Assembly: GCA_015296065.1 (NCBI GenBank)
Contig: DVDU01000100.1
Span: 1 to 64,000 of the forward strand
DNA length: 64,000 bases
Reading direction: 5' to 3'
Origin: Oscillatoriaceae cyanobacterium M33_DOE_052
GTDB taxonomy: Bacteria; Cyanobacteriota; Cyanobacteriia; Cyanobacteriales; Laspinemataceae
The notes under the pieces are model-generated. The model saw nothing but the letters and a program-made list of their open reading frames with translations. It was not told where the DNA came from and did no database searches. The position numbers were made by a program, and so were the translations under genes. Below are positions 7,792 to 15,932 of the stretch, piece by piece (position 1 is the stretch's first letter; each line of letters opens with the position of its first letter).

Positions 7792-8181
7792 CTACCTCAA
7801 AGTCGAAACCATTGGATAACTCAAAATTGCCTGATCTTCGGTGACTATCATTAAATTATGCTGCAACGCTTGACATATCAGCAAGCGATCGAACGGATCG
7901 CGGTGCAATGGGGGAAGATTAATTAATTGAGCGATACTGGCCTCATCCACCACCAGACTTTTTATCAAATGTTTGGCTCGCTGTTGAGGCAGATAAATTA
8001 CCGGAGATTCAGGAAAATCCAGTTTTCCCATTTGGTACTTAATCACACATTCCCAAATTGAGACCACACTGAGAAAAACTTCAGAGGCTTGATTTTGAAT
8101 CGCTTCATGGAATTTTTCAGATAAACGACTATCTCCCTGAATAAACCACAAAAAGATATGGTTGTCTAGTAGTAACTTCAT
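7792..8181 (-). CDS. PIN-domain toxin (VapC-like)
   Basis: 129 aa, a PIN-domain ribonuclease of the type II toxin class. Acidic metal ligands are visible: LLLDNHIFLW (D6), SVVSIWECVIKY (E43 region), and HRDPFDRLLICQAL plus VTEDQAI near the C-terminus. It is about 65% similar to the PIN toxin at 48684-49067 and both carry LPPLHRDPFDR. Its ATG overlaps the stop of the antitoxin gene by 4 bases (ATGA), so translation is coupled. The gene ends at the edge of the MITE-like element. Likely target: tRNA or other RNA, as for VapC; this is family knowledge. Confidence 0.85.
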   Translation of the reverse strand: MKLLLDNHIFLWFIQGDSRLSEKFHEAIQNQASEVFLSVVSIWECVIKYQMGKLDFPESPVIYLPQQRAKHLIKSLVVDEASIAQLINLPPLHRDPFDRLLICQALQHNLMIVTEDQAILSYPMVSTLR

Positions 8182-8456
8182 TCTGGGTAAAATAAATCGA
8201 CAATTTCATCAGGTAAAGGCTCATTAAAATCATCGGGGACAACAAACTCCCCCGCACATAACCCAAACGGGCGCAATTTCCCTTCCTGACGATATTGCGC
8301 TATCACTACATCGATTTGGGCATTTTCATCCCCAGTGACATCTCCATCAGCGGCAATAATCATTACCTGGAGCTTTTGCCCCACCGGAAACGGCAAATCA
8401 GATAAAATGACTTGTTTAGACTCATCAATTATCACAGAAGTTTGGTAAATACTCAT
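8178..8456 (-). CDS. Antitoxin of PIN toxin, shared-tail type
   Basis: 92 aa. The N-terminal half (VIIDESKQVILSDLPFPV) is a strand-rich segment that may bind DNA, unlike the Phd-type N-terminus of the antitoxin at 48451. The C-terminal tail (LRPFGLCAGEFVVPDDF and PLPDEIVDLF) is nearly identical to the tail of that other antitoxin (LRPYGLCAGEFVVPDDF, PLPEDIINGF). Since both pair with related PIN toxins, the tail is very likely the toxin-neutralising part. The stop overlaps the toxin start. Confidence 0.8.
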   Translation of the reverse strand: MSIYQTSVIIDESKQVILSDLPFPVGQKLQVMIIAADGDVTGDENAQIDVVIAQYRQEGKLRPFGLCAGEFVVPDDFNEPLPDEIVDLFYPE

Positions 8457-8516
8457 CTCTATTCACCTCCATTAGGTACAAAATATCCTATAAATCGAGC
8501 AACAGAGCAACGGACT

Positions 8517-8750
8517 GTTTTGGGCTGAAGCCCAACTACGAACCTTTTTTTGGGCTGAAGCCCTACTACGAACCTCAATTTTGGGCTGAAGCCCTACTAC
8601 GAGCCAAGAGAAGAGGGCTGAAGCCCTACTACGAGCCAAGAGAAGAGGGCTGAAGCCCTACTACGAACCTTTTTTTGGGCTGAAGCCCAACTACGAATCA
8701 AAACAGGAGGGCTGTAGGGGCGCTTCGCGAAGCGCCCCTACTACGAACCT
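8517..8750. repeat. GGGCTGAAGCCC palindrome array
   Basis: Six or seven copies of TGGGCTGAAGCCC(A/T)ACTACGAACC separated by T-runs or AAGAGAAGA. Near its end one unit is replaced by a perfect hairpin, GGGGCGCTTCGCGAAGCGCCCC. The array lies between the divergent antitoxin gene and the phosphatase gene. Confidence 0.85.
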
Positions 8751-8782
8751 CATCCCCCCGTCCCCCCCACAGGGTAAAATGG

Positions 8783-10234
8783 ATGCTACCTCCCGCAGCA
8801 ACAATTGGGAGGAACCGCCCCAACTTTGTGGAGGATAGAACCCTGACTACCCGCGCCATTATCGTCCGTCACGGCCAAAGCACCTATAATATAGAGCAGC
8901 GCATCCAAGGCCGCCTCGATAAATCCGTACTAACCGACCTGGGGCGCACCACCGCCCGTCAAGTGGCTGTTGCCCTAGCTGGCATTAACCTGGATGCAGT
9001 TTATTGCAGTCCCCTGCAACGAGCCAAGGAAACTGCCGAATTGATTGTGGCTGATTTCCATGCCAACCCCCCTTTCCAAGGGGGGCAGGGGGGATGGCAA
9101 TCAACACCCACCCCCCAAGTCTCGGAAAACCTCAGAGAAATTGACCTCCCCTTGTGGGAAGGGATGCTGCGAGAGGAAGTAAAGCAGAAATATTCTGAAG
9201 AATACCGCATCTGGAAACAACGCCCCCATGAGTTGTGCATGACAGTGACGGGGGAAAACGGCACCAGAGACCATTTCCCGGTGTTGGCATTGTACGAGCA
9301 AGCGCGGCTGTTTTGGTGCGAAACCTTGGCGCAGCATCGGGGCCAAACTATCTTAATTGTGGCGCACAACGGGATTAACCGCTGTTTGCTCGGTGCGGCG
9401 GTGGGCATCCCCCCCAGTTGCTATCATTCCATCCAACAGACTAACTGTGGTATTAGTGTCCTGAATTTTCCTGACAGCAGTAATGGGGAACTACCACCAC
9501 CGGAAGCGGTGCAGATGGAGTCGATGAACCTGACGGGACATGTGGGACAAAATCTCCCCAAACCGCGCCCCGGACATGATGGACCGCGCCTGCTGTTGGT
9601 GCGTCACGGGGAAACTGACTGGAACCGCAATCAGCAGTTTCAAGGCCAAATTGATGTGCCTTTGAATGATCATGGCAGGAAACAAGCTGCACAAGCGGCG
9701 CAATTCCTCCAAGATGTGCAAATTGATTGGGCTGTCACGAGTCCTTTGGCGCGTCCGAAGGAAACGGGGGAAATCATTTTGCAATACCATCCTCATGTGC
9801 AGTTGCAATTAGACGATCGGATGAAGGAAATCAGCCACGGGTTGTGGGAAGGGAAGTTTGAACGGGAAATCGAGCAGGAATTTCCGGGAATGCTGCAACA
9901 GTGGAAAGAAAAGCCGGAAACGGTGCAAATGCCGGAGGGTGAGAATTTGCAGCAGGTGTGGGAGCGCAGTATTGAGGCTTGGCGTTCTATAGTGGCTGCG
10001 GCTGCCCCGGGGACTACGGGTTTGGTGGTGGGTCACGATGCCATTAATAAAGCGATTCTCTGCCATTTGTTTGATTTGGCGCCAGAGCATTTCTGGAATT
10101 TCAAGCAGGGTAATGGTAGCGTGACGGTGATTGATTATCCTAAAGGGGCGGATGGCGAGCCGGTATTGCAGTCTTTGAATATCACTACTCATTTGGGTGG
10201 GGTTTTGGATAAGACTGCTGCTGGGGCGCTGTAG
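8783..10234 (+). CDS. Two-domain histidine phosphatase (phosphoglycerate mutase-like)
   Basis: Up to 483 aa with two complete histidine phosphatase domains. RHGQSTYN near residue 29 and RHGETDWN near residue 275 carry the phospho-accepting His, and VAHNGINR and VGHDAINK hold the second catalytic His of each. Tandem phosphatases of this kind are typical of cyanobacteria, where some members dephosphorylate phosphoserine or other metabolites. The true start is uncertain: homologues begin M-TTR, matching an in-frame CTG at 8843 behind GAGGATAG. A GTG at 8828 has GGGAGG upstream, and the ATG at 8783 adds ~20 unusual residues. A Gly/Pro-rich insert (PPFQGGQGGWQ, bases 9067-9102) comes from an intergenic-type palindrome captured in frame. 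Confidence 0.85.
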   Translation: MLPPAATIGRNRPNFVEDRTLTTRAIIVRHGQSTYNIEQRIQGRLDKSVLTDLGRTTARQVAVALAGINLDAVYCSPLQRAKETAELIVADFHANPPFQGGQGGWQSTPTPQVSENLREIDLPLWEGMLREEVKQKYSEEYRIWKQRPHELCMTVTGENGTRDHFPVLALYEQARLFWCETLAQHRGQTILIVAHNGINRCLLGAAVGIPPSCYHSIQQTNCGISVLNFPDSSNGELPPPEAVQMESMNLTGHVGQNLPKPRPGHDGPRLLLVRHGETDWNRNQQFQGQIDVPLNDHGRKQAAQAAQFLQDVQIDWAVTSPLARPKETGEIILQYHPHVQLQLDDRMKEISHGLWEGKFEREIEQEFPGMLQQWKEKPETVQMPEGENLQQVWERSIEAWRSIVAAAAPGTTGLVVGHDAINKAILCHLFDLAPEHFWNFKQGNGSVTVIDYPKGADGEPVLQSLNITTHLGGVLDKTAAGAL

Positions 10235-10275
10235 ATTTATTCCCAGTCCTCGCAATTGTTTTTGGCCGATAAGAA

Positions 10276-11565
10276 ATGACAAGTGTGCTGCTGCAACAGG
10301 TAAGGGTGCTAGACCCGGTTTCTGGTGTTGACCAGATTGCCGATGTGATGCTCGCTGATGGCAAGATTAGGGCGATCGAGCCGGAAATCGCCTTGCCAGA
10401 AGGCGGAGAAACGGAGTTGGTGGATGGTCGCGGCTTGATTTTGGGGCCGGGACTGGTGGATTTATATAGTCATAGCGGCGAACCGGGGTTTGAGGACCGG
10501 GAGTCTCTGGCATCCTTAATGGCGGCGGCGATGGCGGGGGGATTTACTCGTTTGGCGATTTTGCCCAATACGATGCCAACCCTGGATAACCCCGGCGGGT
10601 TGGCTTTGGTGCAGGAAATTATCGCCAAGTTGCCTTCTCCTGTGCCCCAGGTTTATCTGTGGGGGGCTCTGACTCTCGGGGTGAAGGGGGAGCAAATGGC
10701 GGAACTGGCGGAACTGGCGAGAGCGGGAATTGTGGGTTTTGCGGATGGGCAACCTCTGGAGCATCTGGGGTTGTTGCGGCGAATGCTGGAATATTTGCAG
10801 CCTCTGGGCCTACCAGTGGGCATTTGGCCGCGTTCTCGCTATTTGGCGGGTAATGGGGTAGTGCGAGAGGGTCCTGATTCGATTCGGTTGGGTTTGCCGG
10901 GGGAACCGGCGATCGCCGAAACTGCCGCGATCGCCTCTATCCTGGAAATCGTCGCCGCCATTGGCACTCCCGTTCATATTATGCGCGTCTCCACCGCTCG
11001 CAGTGTGGAACTGGTGCAAGAAGCCAAGGACCGAGGTTTACCTGTCACCGCCAGTACCACTTGGATGCACTTGCTGTTAAACACCGAACATATCGGCGGG
11101 ACGCGATCGCCGATGATTCCTTACGATACCAGTTTCCGCGTCGCACCGCCTTTGGGCAACCCCGCCGACCAATGGGCTTTGATTCGCGGCATTAGAGATG
11201 GTTATATTGAAGCTGTGGCGATCGACCATACCCCCTACACCTACGAAGAGAAGCAAGTCTCTTTCGTGGAGTCTCCCCCAGGGGCGATCGGACTAGAAAT
11301 CGCCCTCCCCCTCCTGTGGCAAAACCTCGTAGTCACCGGAAAGCTCCCCCCCTTACACCTATGGCGATTACTCAGCACCCAACCCGCTTTATGCTTAAAG
11401 CAAACCCCCCCCGCCATGTTCCCCGGACACCCCGCCGAACTAACCCTATTTGACCCCAATCAAACCTGGACCGCCAACGAAACCACCCTCAAAAGTCGTT
11501 CCACCAATACCCCCTGGTTCCGCCAGCAGCTCACCGGTCGCGTAGTGAGGACCTTTCATCCGTAG
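10276..11565 (+). CDS. pyrC: Dihydroorotase-like protein, probably catalytically impaired
   Basis: 429 aa, of the amidohydrolase family and aligned over its whole length with dihydroorotase. The usual metal-binding HxH in DLHVHxREPG reads DLYSHSGEPG here, losing the first His and the substrate-binding Arg. The HCED, HIxHVST and PHHL blocks read IWPR, HIMRVST and TWMHLLL. A late Asp (AIDHTPYTYEEK) remains. Loss of several zinc ligands suggests an inactive, structural dihydroorotase (as the PyrC' partner of some ATCases) or a different chemistry. No pyrB is nearby. It starts 41 bp after the phosphatase gene, so the two may share a transcript. The 3' end of this gene is duplicated downstream. 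Confidence 0.85.
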   Translation: MTSVLLQQVRVLDPVSGVDQIADVMLADGKIRAIEPEIALPEGGETELVDGRGLILGPGLVDLYSHSGEPGFEDRESLASLMAAAMAGGFTRLAILPNTMPTLDNPGGLALVQEIIAKLPSPVPQVYLWGALTLGVKGEQMAELAELARAGIVGFADGQPLEHLGLLRRMLEYLQPLGLPVGIWPRSRYLAGNGVVREGPDSIRLGLPGEPAIAETAAIASILEIVAAIGTPVHIMRVSTARSVELVQEAKDRGLPVTASTTWMHLLLNTEHIGGTRSPMIPYDTSFRVAPPLGNPADQWALIRGIRDGYIEAVAIDHTPYTYEEKQVSFVESPPGAIGLEIALPLLWQNLVVTGKLPPLHLWRLLSTQPALCLKQTPPAMFPGHPAELTLFDPNQTWTANETTLKSRSTNTPWFRQQLTGRVVRTFHP

Positions 11566-11800
11566 AGAGACGGGTATAATGGATAATTGATAATTGATAA
11601 TTGATAATTGACAATTGACAATTAATAATTATCAATTATCGATTATCACCTATCAACGATAAAAGCCAGCAGCTCACCAGTCCCGTGGTGAGGACCTTTC
11701 ATCCCTAGAGAGACGGGTATAATTGATAATTGACAATTGACAATTAATAATTATCAATTATCAATTATCAATTGTCAATTGTCAATTATGGAGGCACCGA
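11522..11800. repeat. Duplicated pyrC tail plus ATAATTGATAATTG repeats
   Basis: The last ~42 coding bases of the dihydroorotase gene plus ~17 bases beyond (11522-11580) are repeated with few changes at 11665-11723. Each copy is followed by runs of TGATAATTGATAATTG and TGACAATTGACAATT and their inverse, which can fold into long AT hairpins (11575-11650 and 11718-11790). The whole looks like a ~143-bp tandem duplication. No gene lies here. Confidence 0.85.
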
Positions 11801-11802
11801 AT

Positions 11803-12381
11803 ATGCAGGTTCAAGCCGAAAAACGATACTACACCCCAGCAGAATATCTCGCTCTAGAAGAAGCCGCAGACTATAAAAATGAATACCGAGACGGAGAAAT
11901 CGTACCTATGACTGGTGGCAGCGTCAATCACAACCGAATTGTGCTTAACTTGTCTTCTCACCTAAATTTTGCTTTGCGAGGAACCGACTACGAACCCTTC
12001 ACCGGTGATGTGCGCTTGTGGATAACCAGGCATCGGATTTTTACCTATCCTGATATTATGATAATTCAGGGAGAACCGGTTTATTATGAAAATCGTAAAG
12101 ATACCATCACCAATCCCTTAGTAATTATTGAGGTCTTATCTAAATCCACCCAAGAATATGACCACACTAATAAATTTAAATATTATCGAACTATTCCCGG
12201 TTTCCGGGAATATATCCTCATCAACCAATATGAAACATATGTAGAGCATTTCAGCAAAACCGAACAAAATCAATGGTTATTGATAGCCGAACATGAAACA
12301 TCCGAGGCAGTTTTGGAATTAGCCGCCCTAGAATTTTCCATCACATTAAGCGATATTTACCAAAGAGTTACTTTTGAATAA
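11803..12381 (+). CDS. Uma2-family putative endonuclease (DUF820)
   Basis: 192 aa. Uma2 (DUF820) proteins have a PD-(D/E)xK nuclease-like fold and are hugely amplified in cyanobacteria; their role is unknown. Typical features: RYYTPAEYLALEEAADYKNEY at the start, GGSVNHNRI, YPDIMII with the putative metal Asp, and IEVLSKSTQEYDHTNKFKYY with the Glu and Lys. The ATG at 11803 has GGAGG 8 bases before it. A longer frame opening at 11737 would add 22 residues encoded by AT-repeat sequence, which is unlikely to be native. Confidence 0.85.
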   Translation: MQVQAEKRYYTPAEYLALEEAADYKNEYRDGEIVPMTGGSVNHNRIVLNLSSHLNFALRGTDYEPFTGDVRLWITRHRIFTYPDIMIIQGEPVYYENRKDTITNPLVIIEVLSKSTQEYDHTNKFKYYRTIPGFREYILINQYETYVEHFSKTEQNQWLLIAEHETSEAVLELAALEFSITLSDIYQRVTFE

Positions 12382-12459
12382 ATAGAAAACCAAATAAAAA
12401 CTACCACTCTGGGTCTTTCCTACCTCTGTGGACAAAATCCAGCCCAACCCGAAAAGACC

Positions 12460-13503
12460 ATGCAGAAAATTAACCCATTCCGGTTCGGCCAAAAAATTGC
12501 AGAAATTGCTGTTTTTACTTACAGCGCCTTGATTCTAGCATATTTAGGGCTAAGATGGATCTTGGGAAATAATTCTTGGCCAATAGAATTGACGAGCAGT
12601 TTTATCCCTTGGATATTCTTTCCTATATTCATTATCCCTTTAGCAGCATTTTTCATCATCAATAAAAATTGGTTTAAGATAGTCTCATGTGTCGCCTGCT
12701 TTCTGCTCATTAGTTGGATTCACATCAAATACTTTTACCCATTACCGCCACCCACCACAGTTTCTACCCTCAGTTTCAAAGTTTTATCTTTAAACAACAG
12801 TTGGCACAAAACCCCATCCGATAACCTGGTCAATCTAATTTTAAACCAGGAACCAGACATCGTTTGTCTGCAAGAAGTTACCGGTAAACATCGTAAAGAA
12901 GCATTTCCCAAGCTGCAACCATTCTACTACATCAACGCCGGTCCGGGAGTGGCGGTTTTGAGCAAATATCCGATTTTATCTGGTGAAAACATCAAACTGG
13001 GGGATGAGAGTCACCGCGAATCACAGCAAAGAGTTATTATTCAACTAAACCCCCAGGAGCAAGTAGTAGTTTACAACGTTCCTACTTCCTCTCCCTGGGT
13101 AAAGTTTTACAAATACGGGGGGTTAAAATTGCCGGTTTATGAATATGCAGAGCGTTCTGCAGAAATTGCCGATTTAGTGCAGCGACTGCAAAGAGAAAAA
13201 AACCCGGTTATCTTAGCCGGAGACTTGAACATGACCGACCAAAGCCATGATTACCATCAACTGCGTGGAGTGATGCGAGATACTTTTGCCGAATCAGGAT
13301 GGGGTTTTGGGTTTACCTGGCCCGATGGTTGGGATTTTAATTTTCTCCTCCCCAATTCTAATATTATCTTAAAATATCCCCTAGTGCGCGTTGACTATAT
13401 CTGGCATTCTCAAGAATGGTTCTCTACCAAAACAGAAGTTTTGCCCACCACTGGTTCTGACCATTTGCCATTGGTGACGCAACTGCATTTTCTCGGGACA
13501 TAA
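12460..13503 (+). CDS. Membrane-anchored endonuclease/exonuclease/phosphatase-family protein
   Basis: 347 aa. Three transmembrane helices occupy residues ~10-100 (YSALILAYLGLRWIL, FIPWIFFPIFIIPLAAFFII, VSCVACFLLISW). An EEP domain follows: LSLNNSW, PDIVCLQEV with the catalytic Glu (~residue 139), AGDLNMTD with the Asp and Asn, and GSDHLPLVTQL with the final Asp-His pair. This is the three-helix membrane EEP type common in bacteria; the substrate could be a phosphodiester lipid or sugar-phosphate, and cannot be told from sequence. No Shine-Dalgarno is obvious. It is monocistronic as far as visible. Confidence 0.85.
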   Translation: MQKINPFRFGQKIAEIAVFTYSALILAYLGLRWILGNNSWPIELTSSFIPWIFFPIFIIPLAAFFIINKNWFKIVSCVACFLLISWIHIKYFYPLPPPTTVSTLSFKVLSLNNSWHKTPSDNLVNLILNQEPDIVCLQEVTGKHRKEAFPKLQPFYYINAGPGVAVLSKYPILSGENIKLGDESHRESQQRVIIQLNPQEQVVVYNVPTSSPWVKFYKYGGLKLPVYEYAERSAEIADLVQRLQREKNPVILAGDLNMTDQSHDYHQLRGVMRDTFAESGWGFGFTWPDGWDFNFLLPNSNIILKYPLVRVDYIWHSQEWFSTKTEVLPTTGSDHLPLVTQLHFLGT

Positions 13504-13609
13504 ACCCAGCCGGGAGGCAACCAATTAAAACAGAGAACACAGAGGTAGATTAAAGATTCCTCTGTGTCCTCCCTCTGTGGTGAAAATCAACCCAGAGCCG
13601 AAACAGCGA

Positions 13610-13993
13610 TTAAACTAGAATCAATTGCTTTTTTTTTAATCTAGATTGGATAATTGCCAGTAATTGGGTCAATTTTATCGGTTTAATGAGATAATCATCA
13701 GCTCCCATTTGAGCGGCTAGGGAAATTTTATCTTGAGAGGCGTGGGCAGAAAGAAAGATAAAAGGAATATTGGCAGTATTGATATCCGCCCGCAATTGTT
13801 CCAGCACTTGATACCCGTTGAGATACGGCATATCAATATCGCAGATAATCAAGTCTGGCAGAGCTTCTCTGCTGAGTTGCAAGCCCCTAGCTCCGTCAGC
13901 GGCGGTGATGACGATGAATTGGTCTTCTAGAAAATCTGACAAGCAGGTGCGGGTTCCGTAGTCATCTTCTATCACTAAAATAGTTTCTGGCAT
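13610..13993 (-). CDS. Stand-alone response regulator receiver
   Basis: 127 aa, a single CheY-like receiver without an output domain. The acidic pocket is in VIEDDYG, the phospho-acceptor Asp in IICDIDMPYLNGYQV (about D53), Thr/Ser in FLSAHAS and Lys in YLIKPIKL. It ends in a short basic tail (QSRLKKKQLILV). No kinase is adjacent. Proteins of this type in cyanobacteria often relay phosphate within multi-component systems or control motility; the partner is unknown. Confidence 0.9.
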   Translation of the reverse strand: MPETILVIEDDYGTRTCLSDFLEDQFIVITAADGARGLQLSREALPDLIICDIDMPYLNGYQVLEQLRADINTANIPFIFLSAHASQDKISLAAQMGADDYLIKPIKLTQLLAIIQSRLKKKQLILV

Positions 13994-14561
13994 TTATTTG
14001 CGGTGATTAATGTTGGCGGGCGTAGCTGTAGCCGTTGAAAACCCAGGGTTATGGCGGAAAAGCCAAAGAGACTGGGTTGATGGAAGAATCCTGTTTTCCG
14101 GGTTTCTTGCTGCCTGATGGCGGTTATTTAATTTTTACTTAATAAAGTAGATATGCACCCTCGCGAGCAAATATGGTGGGATAATCCTACCTTATGGCTC
14201 GCTTATTTATGATTATTGCCAGCTAATTTAGTAGTCGTCAAGTGGGCTATTGCAAATACCCATTTTTAACTAGGAAAGGCGGGGGATGGGGAGTTTGGGG
14301 GACGGGGAGACTGGGAGATGGAAAAATGGGGAAAGATTTTCTCCCGCCAGTCTGCCCGCCAGTCTGCCCATCTTTCCCCACCGTCCTAGTCTCTCCCACA
14401 CTTCCCATCTTTCCCCAGAGTCTTTTCCCAGCCGCACTTGGTAGCTTTTTGGTTGATTAATTCTAGAAATTCCATGTTTTTGGTAACAAATGAGATAAAT
14501 TGAGCAGCCATTTGGGGCTGCTCTGCTAACCACTTATGGTTGGTAAATCATTAATTTTTGG
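13994..14561. other. Intergenic stretch with G/C-skewed simple repeats
   Basis: No convincing gene. 14270-14335 is a purine-rich GGGGAGACTGGGAGATGG tract and 14345-14420 a pyrimidine-rich CCCGCCAGTCTGCC and CCCATCTTTCCCCA tract that can pair with it, giving a long imperfect hairpin. The same CCCCATC-type wording appears inside the CHAT gene (3463-3530) and at 39661-39760. Confidence 0.6.
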
Positions 14562-15692
14562 TTAAGAGTGATGGCGCCGTTTGCTGAGGATTGCGATTCC
14601 TGCTAAAGTCAAAAGTCCTAAGCCGGTTGCTGGTTCTGGGACTTGCTGAGAAACATGATTTTCAAAACCCCAGTCATTAACGATTGCTACTTGATAGGCA
14701 TCGTCAAAATAATTAAATTCCGGGGCTAGCGGGGCATCAGATGTAGATGCTGTGTTGGACCAATTACTGCCGCTGGGGGCAGAATTACTGGGGGCAGAAA
14801 CAGAGCTAGTTCTGAAGTTTCCCAGGGCCCAAAGAGCGCCATTAATCCAGTTGTTGTGGAGCGAGACGCGAGTGGTAGCAGAAATATCCCGATAGCTGGA
14901 GTCGGTGCGACCATCTAAAAATCCACTGATGAAAGAGTTGATGCCAGCGACTTTGCCATTAATAAATAAGCCGCCACCGCTGTCGCCTCGACCTAGTTGG
15001 TATTCTAAGTTTAAAGGTTGACTTAATGAGTCCCACCAGTAGGCGGTGCGGGGGTCGTCAAAGTCGGAGATGAGCAGGCGGTCAGAAAATCCGTAACTGC
15101 TGAGGCGACTACCAAGACCGATGATGTTTTGTCCGGCTCGTTTTGTGTAGTCAGAATATATAGCGCCGGTGAGACCGTTACCCGTGGCTCCGTAACCTAC
15201 GTATGTGCCGACATTTAAATCTTCACTGAAGCTAGAAAACAGGCTGGATGGGGTGACGTTGCTCACGTTTCTGGACAAGCGCAAAATGGCGATGTCGTTG
15301 CCTGAGAATTCATTACGATTGCTGGAAAACCAGCCGTTATGAGCGGCAGCGGCGGTGACGGAGTAGGAACTGCCACCAACCCAAAAAGTTCCCTGGTTGA
15401 GGAATTGGTTGTTATATTCTATGCAGTGAGCGGCGGTGAGGACGTAAGAGGAACCGATGAGGGTGCCGGAACAACCCCAGCCATTAAAGGAGTTTCTGGC
15501 GCTGAAATAACCGACGCTGGGAAATAAATTGGCGAGGTTTCTGTAGTCCCAGTCGGAGCGATCGTGCCGGATGGTGCCAGCAATGGCGATTTGGGCGCTG
15601 CTAAGCGCCATTACCGAGGCGATCGCTCCCGAGTAAATCAGACGTGTAAAATTCATCTTGCCGGGACGCTCTGTCGTGGTTGAATTATTCAT
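14562..15692 (-). CDS. Secreted trypsin-like serine protease with PEP-CTERM sorting signal
   Basis: About 376 aa. The signal peptide sits behind MNFTRLIYSGAIASVMALSS and ends near AIAG. The S1-family catalytic triad is visible: His in LTAAHC, Asp in GNDIAILRL, and Ser in GRGDSGGGLF. A Ser/Asn-rich linker leads to a PEP-CTERM tail: VPEPATGLGLLTLAGIAIL followed by the basic SKRRHHS. PEP-CTERM proteins are sorted by exosortase in cell-envelope export. The start could be 15713, 15692 or 15656; the shortest places the hydrophobic core closest to the N-terminus. It is divergent from the NB-ARC gene, 240 bp away. Confidence 0.9.
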   Translation of the reverse strand: MNNSTTTERPGKMNFTRLIYSGAIASVMALSSAQIAIAGTIRHDRSDWDYRNLANLFPSVGYFSARNSFNGWGCSGTLIGSSYVLTAAHCIEYNNQFLNQGTFWVGGSSYSVTAAAAHNGWFSSNRNEFSGNDIAILRLSRNVSNVTPSSLFSSFSEDLNVGTYVGYGATGNGLTGAIYSDYTKRAGQNIIGLGSRLSSYGFSDRLLISDFDDPRTAYWWDSLSQPLNLEYQLGRGDSGGGLFINGKVAGINSFISGFLDGRTDSSYRDISATTRVSLHNNWINGALWALGNFRTSSVSAPSNSAPSGSNWSNTASTSDAPLAPEFNYFDDAYQVAIVNDWGFENHVSQQVPEPATGLGLLTLAGIAILSKRRHHS

Positions 15693-15932
15693 GGCTTTGA
15701 CCCAAGTTTGCACTGAACAATCTGGATATTCGATTCTGGAACTGGAGTGATTAAGACGGCTAAGTAGCTGTTATATGTACTGCTACAAGGAGCGGATGAT
15801 TAACCACCTTACATTTGTCCTTATTTCTACAATTGCGGATTTTGTGGGAAATCACCAGTGCAGTATTGTTTCAGCGTTGGGGCGAGAGTGAGCTAAAATT
15901 GAGCTTGACGGGAGCGAGGGCATCTGGCTGGT

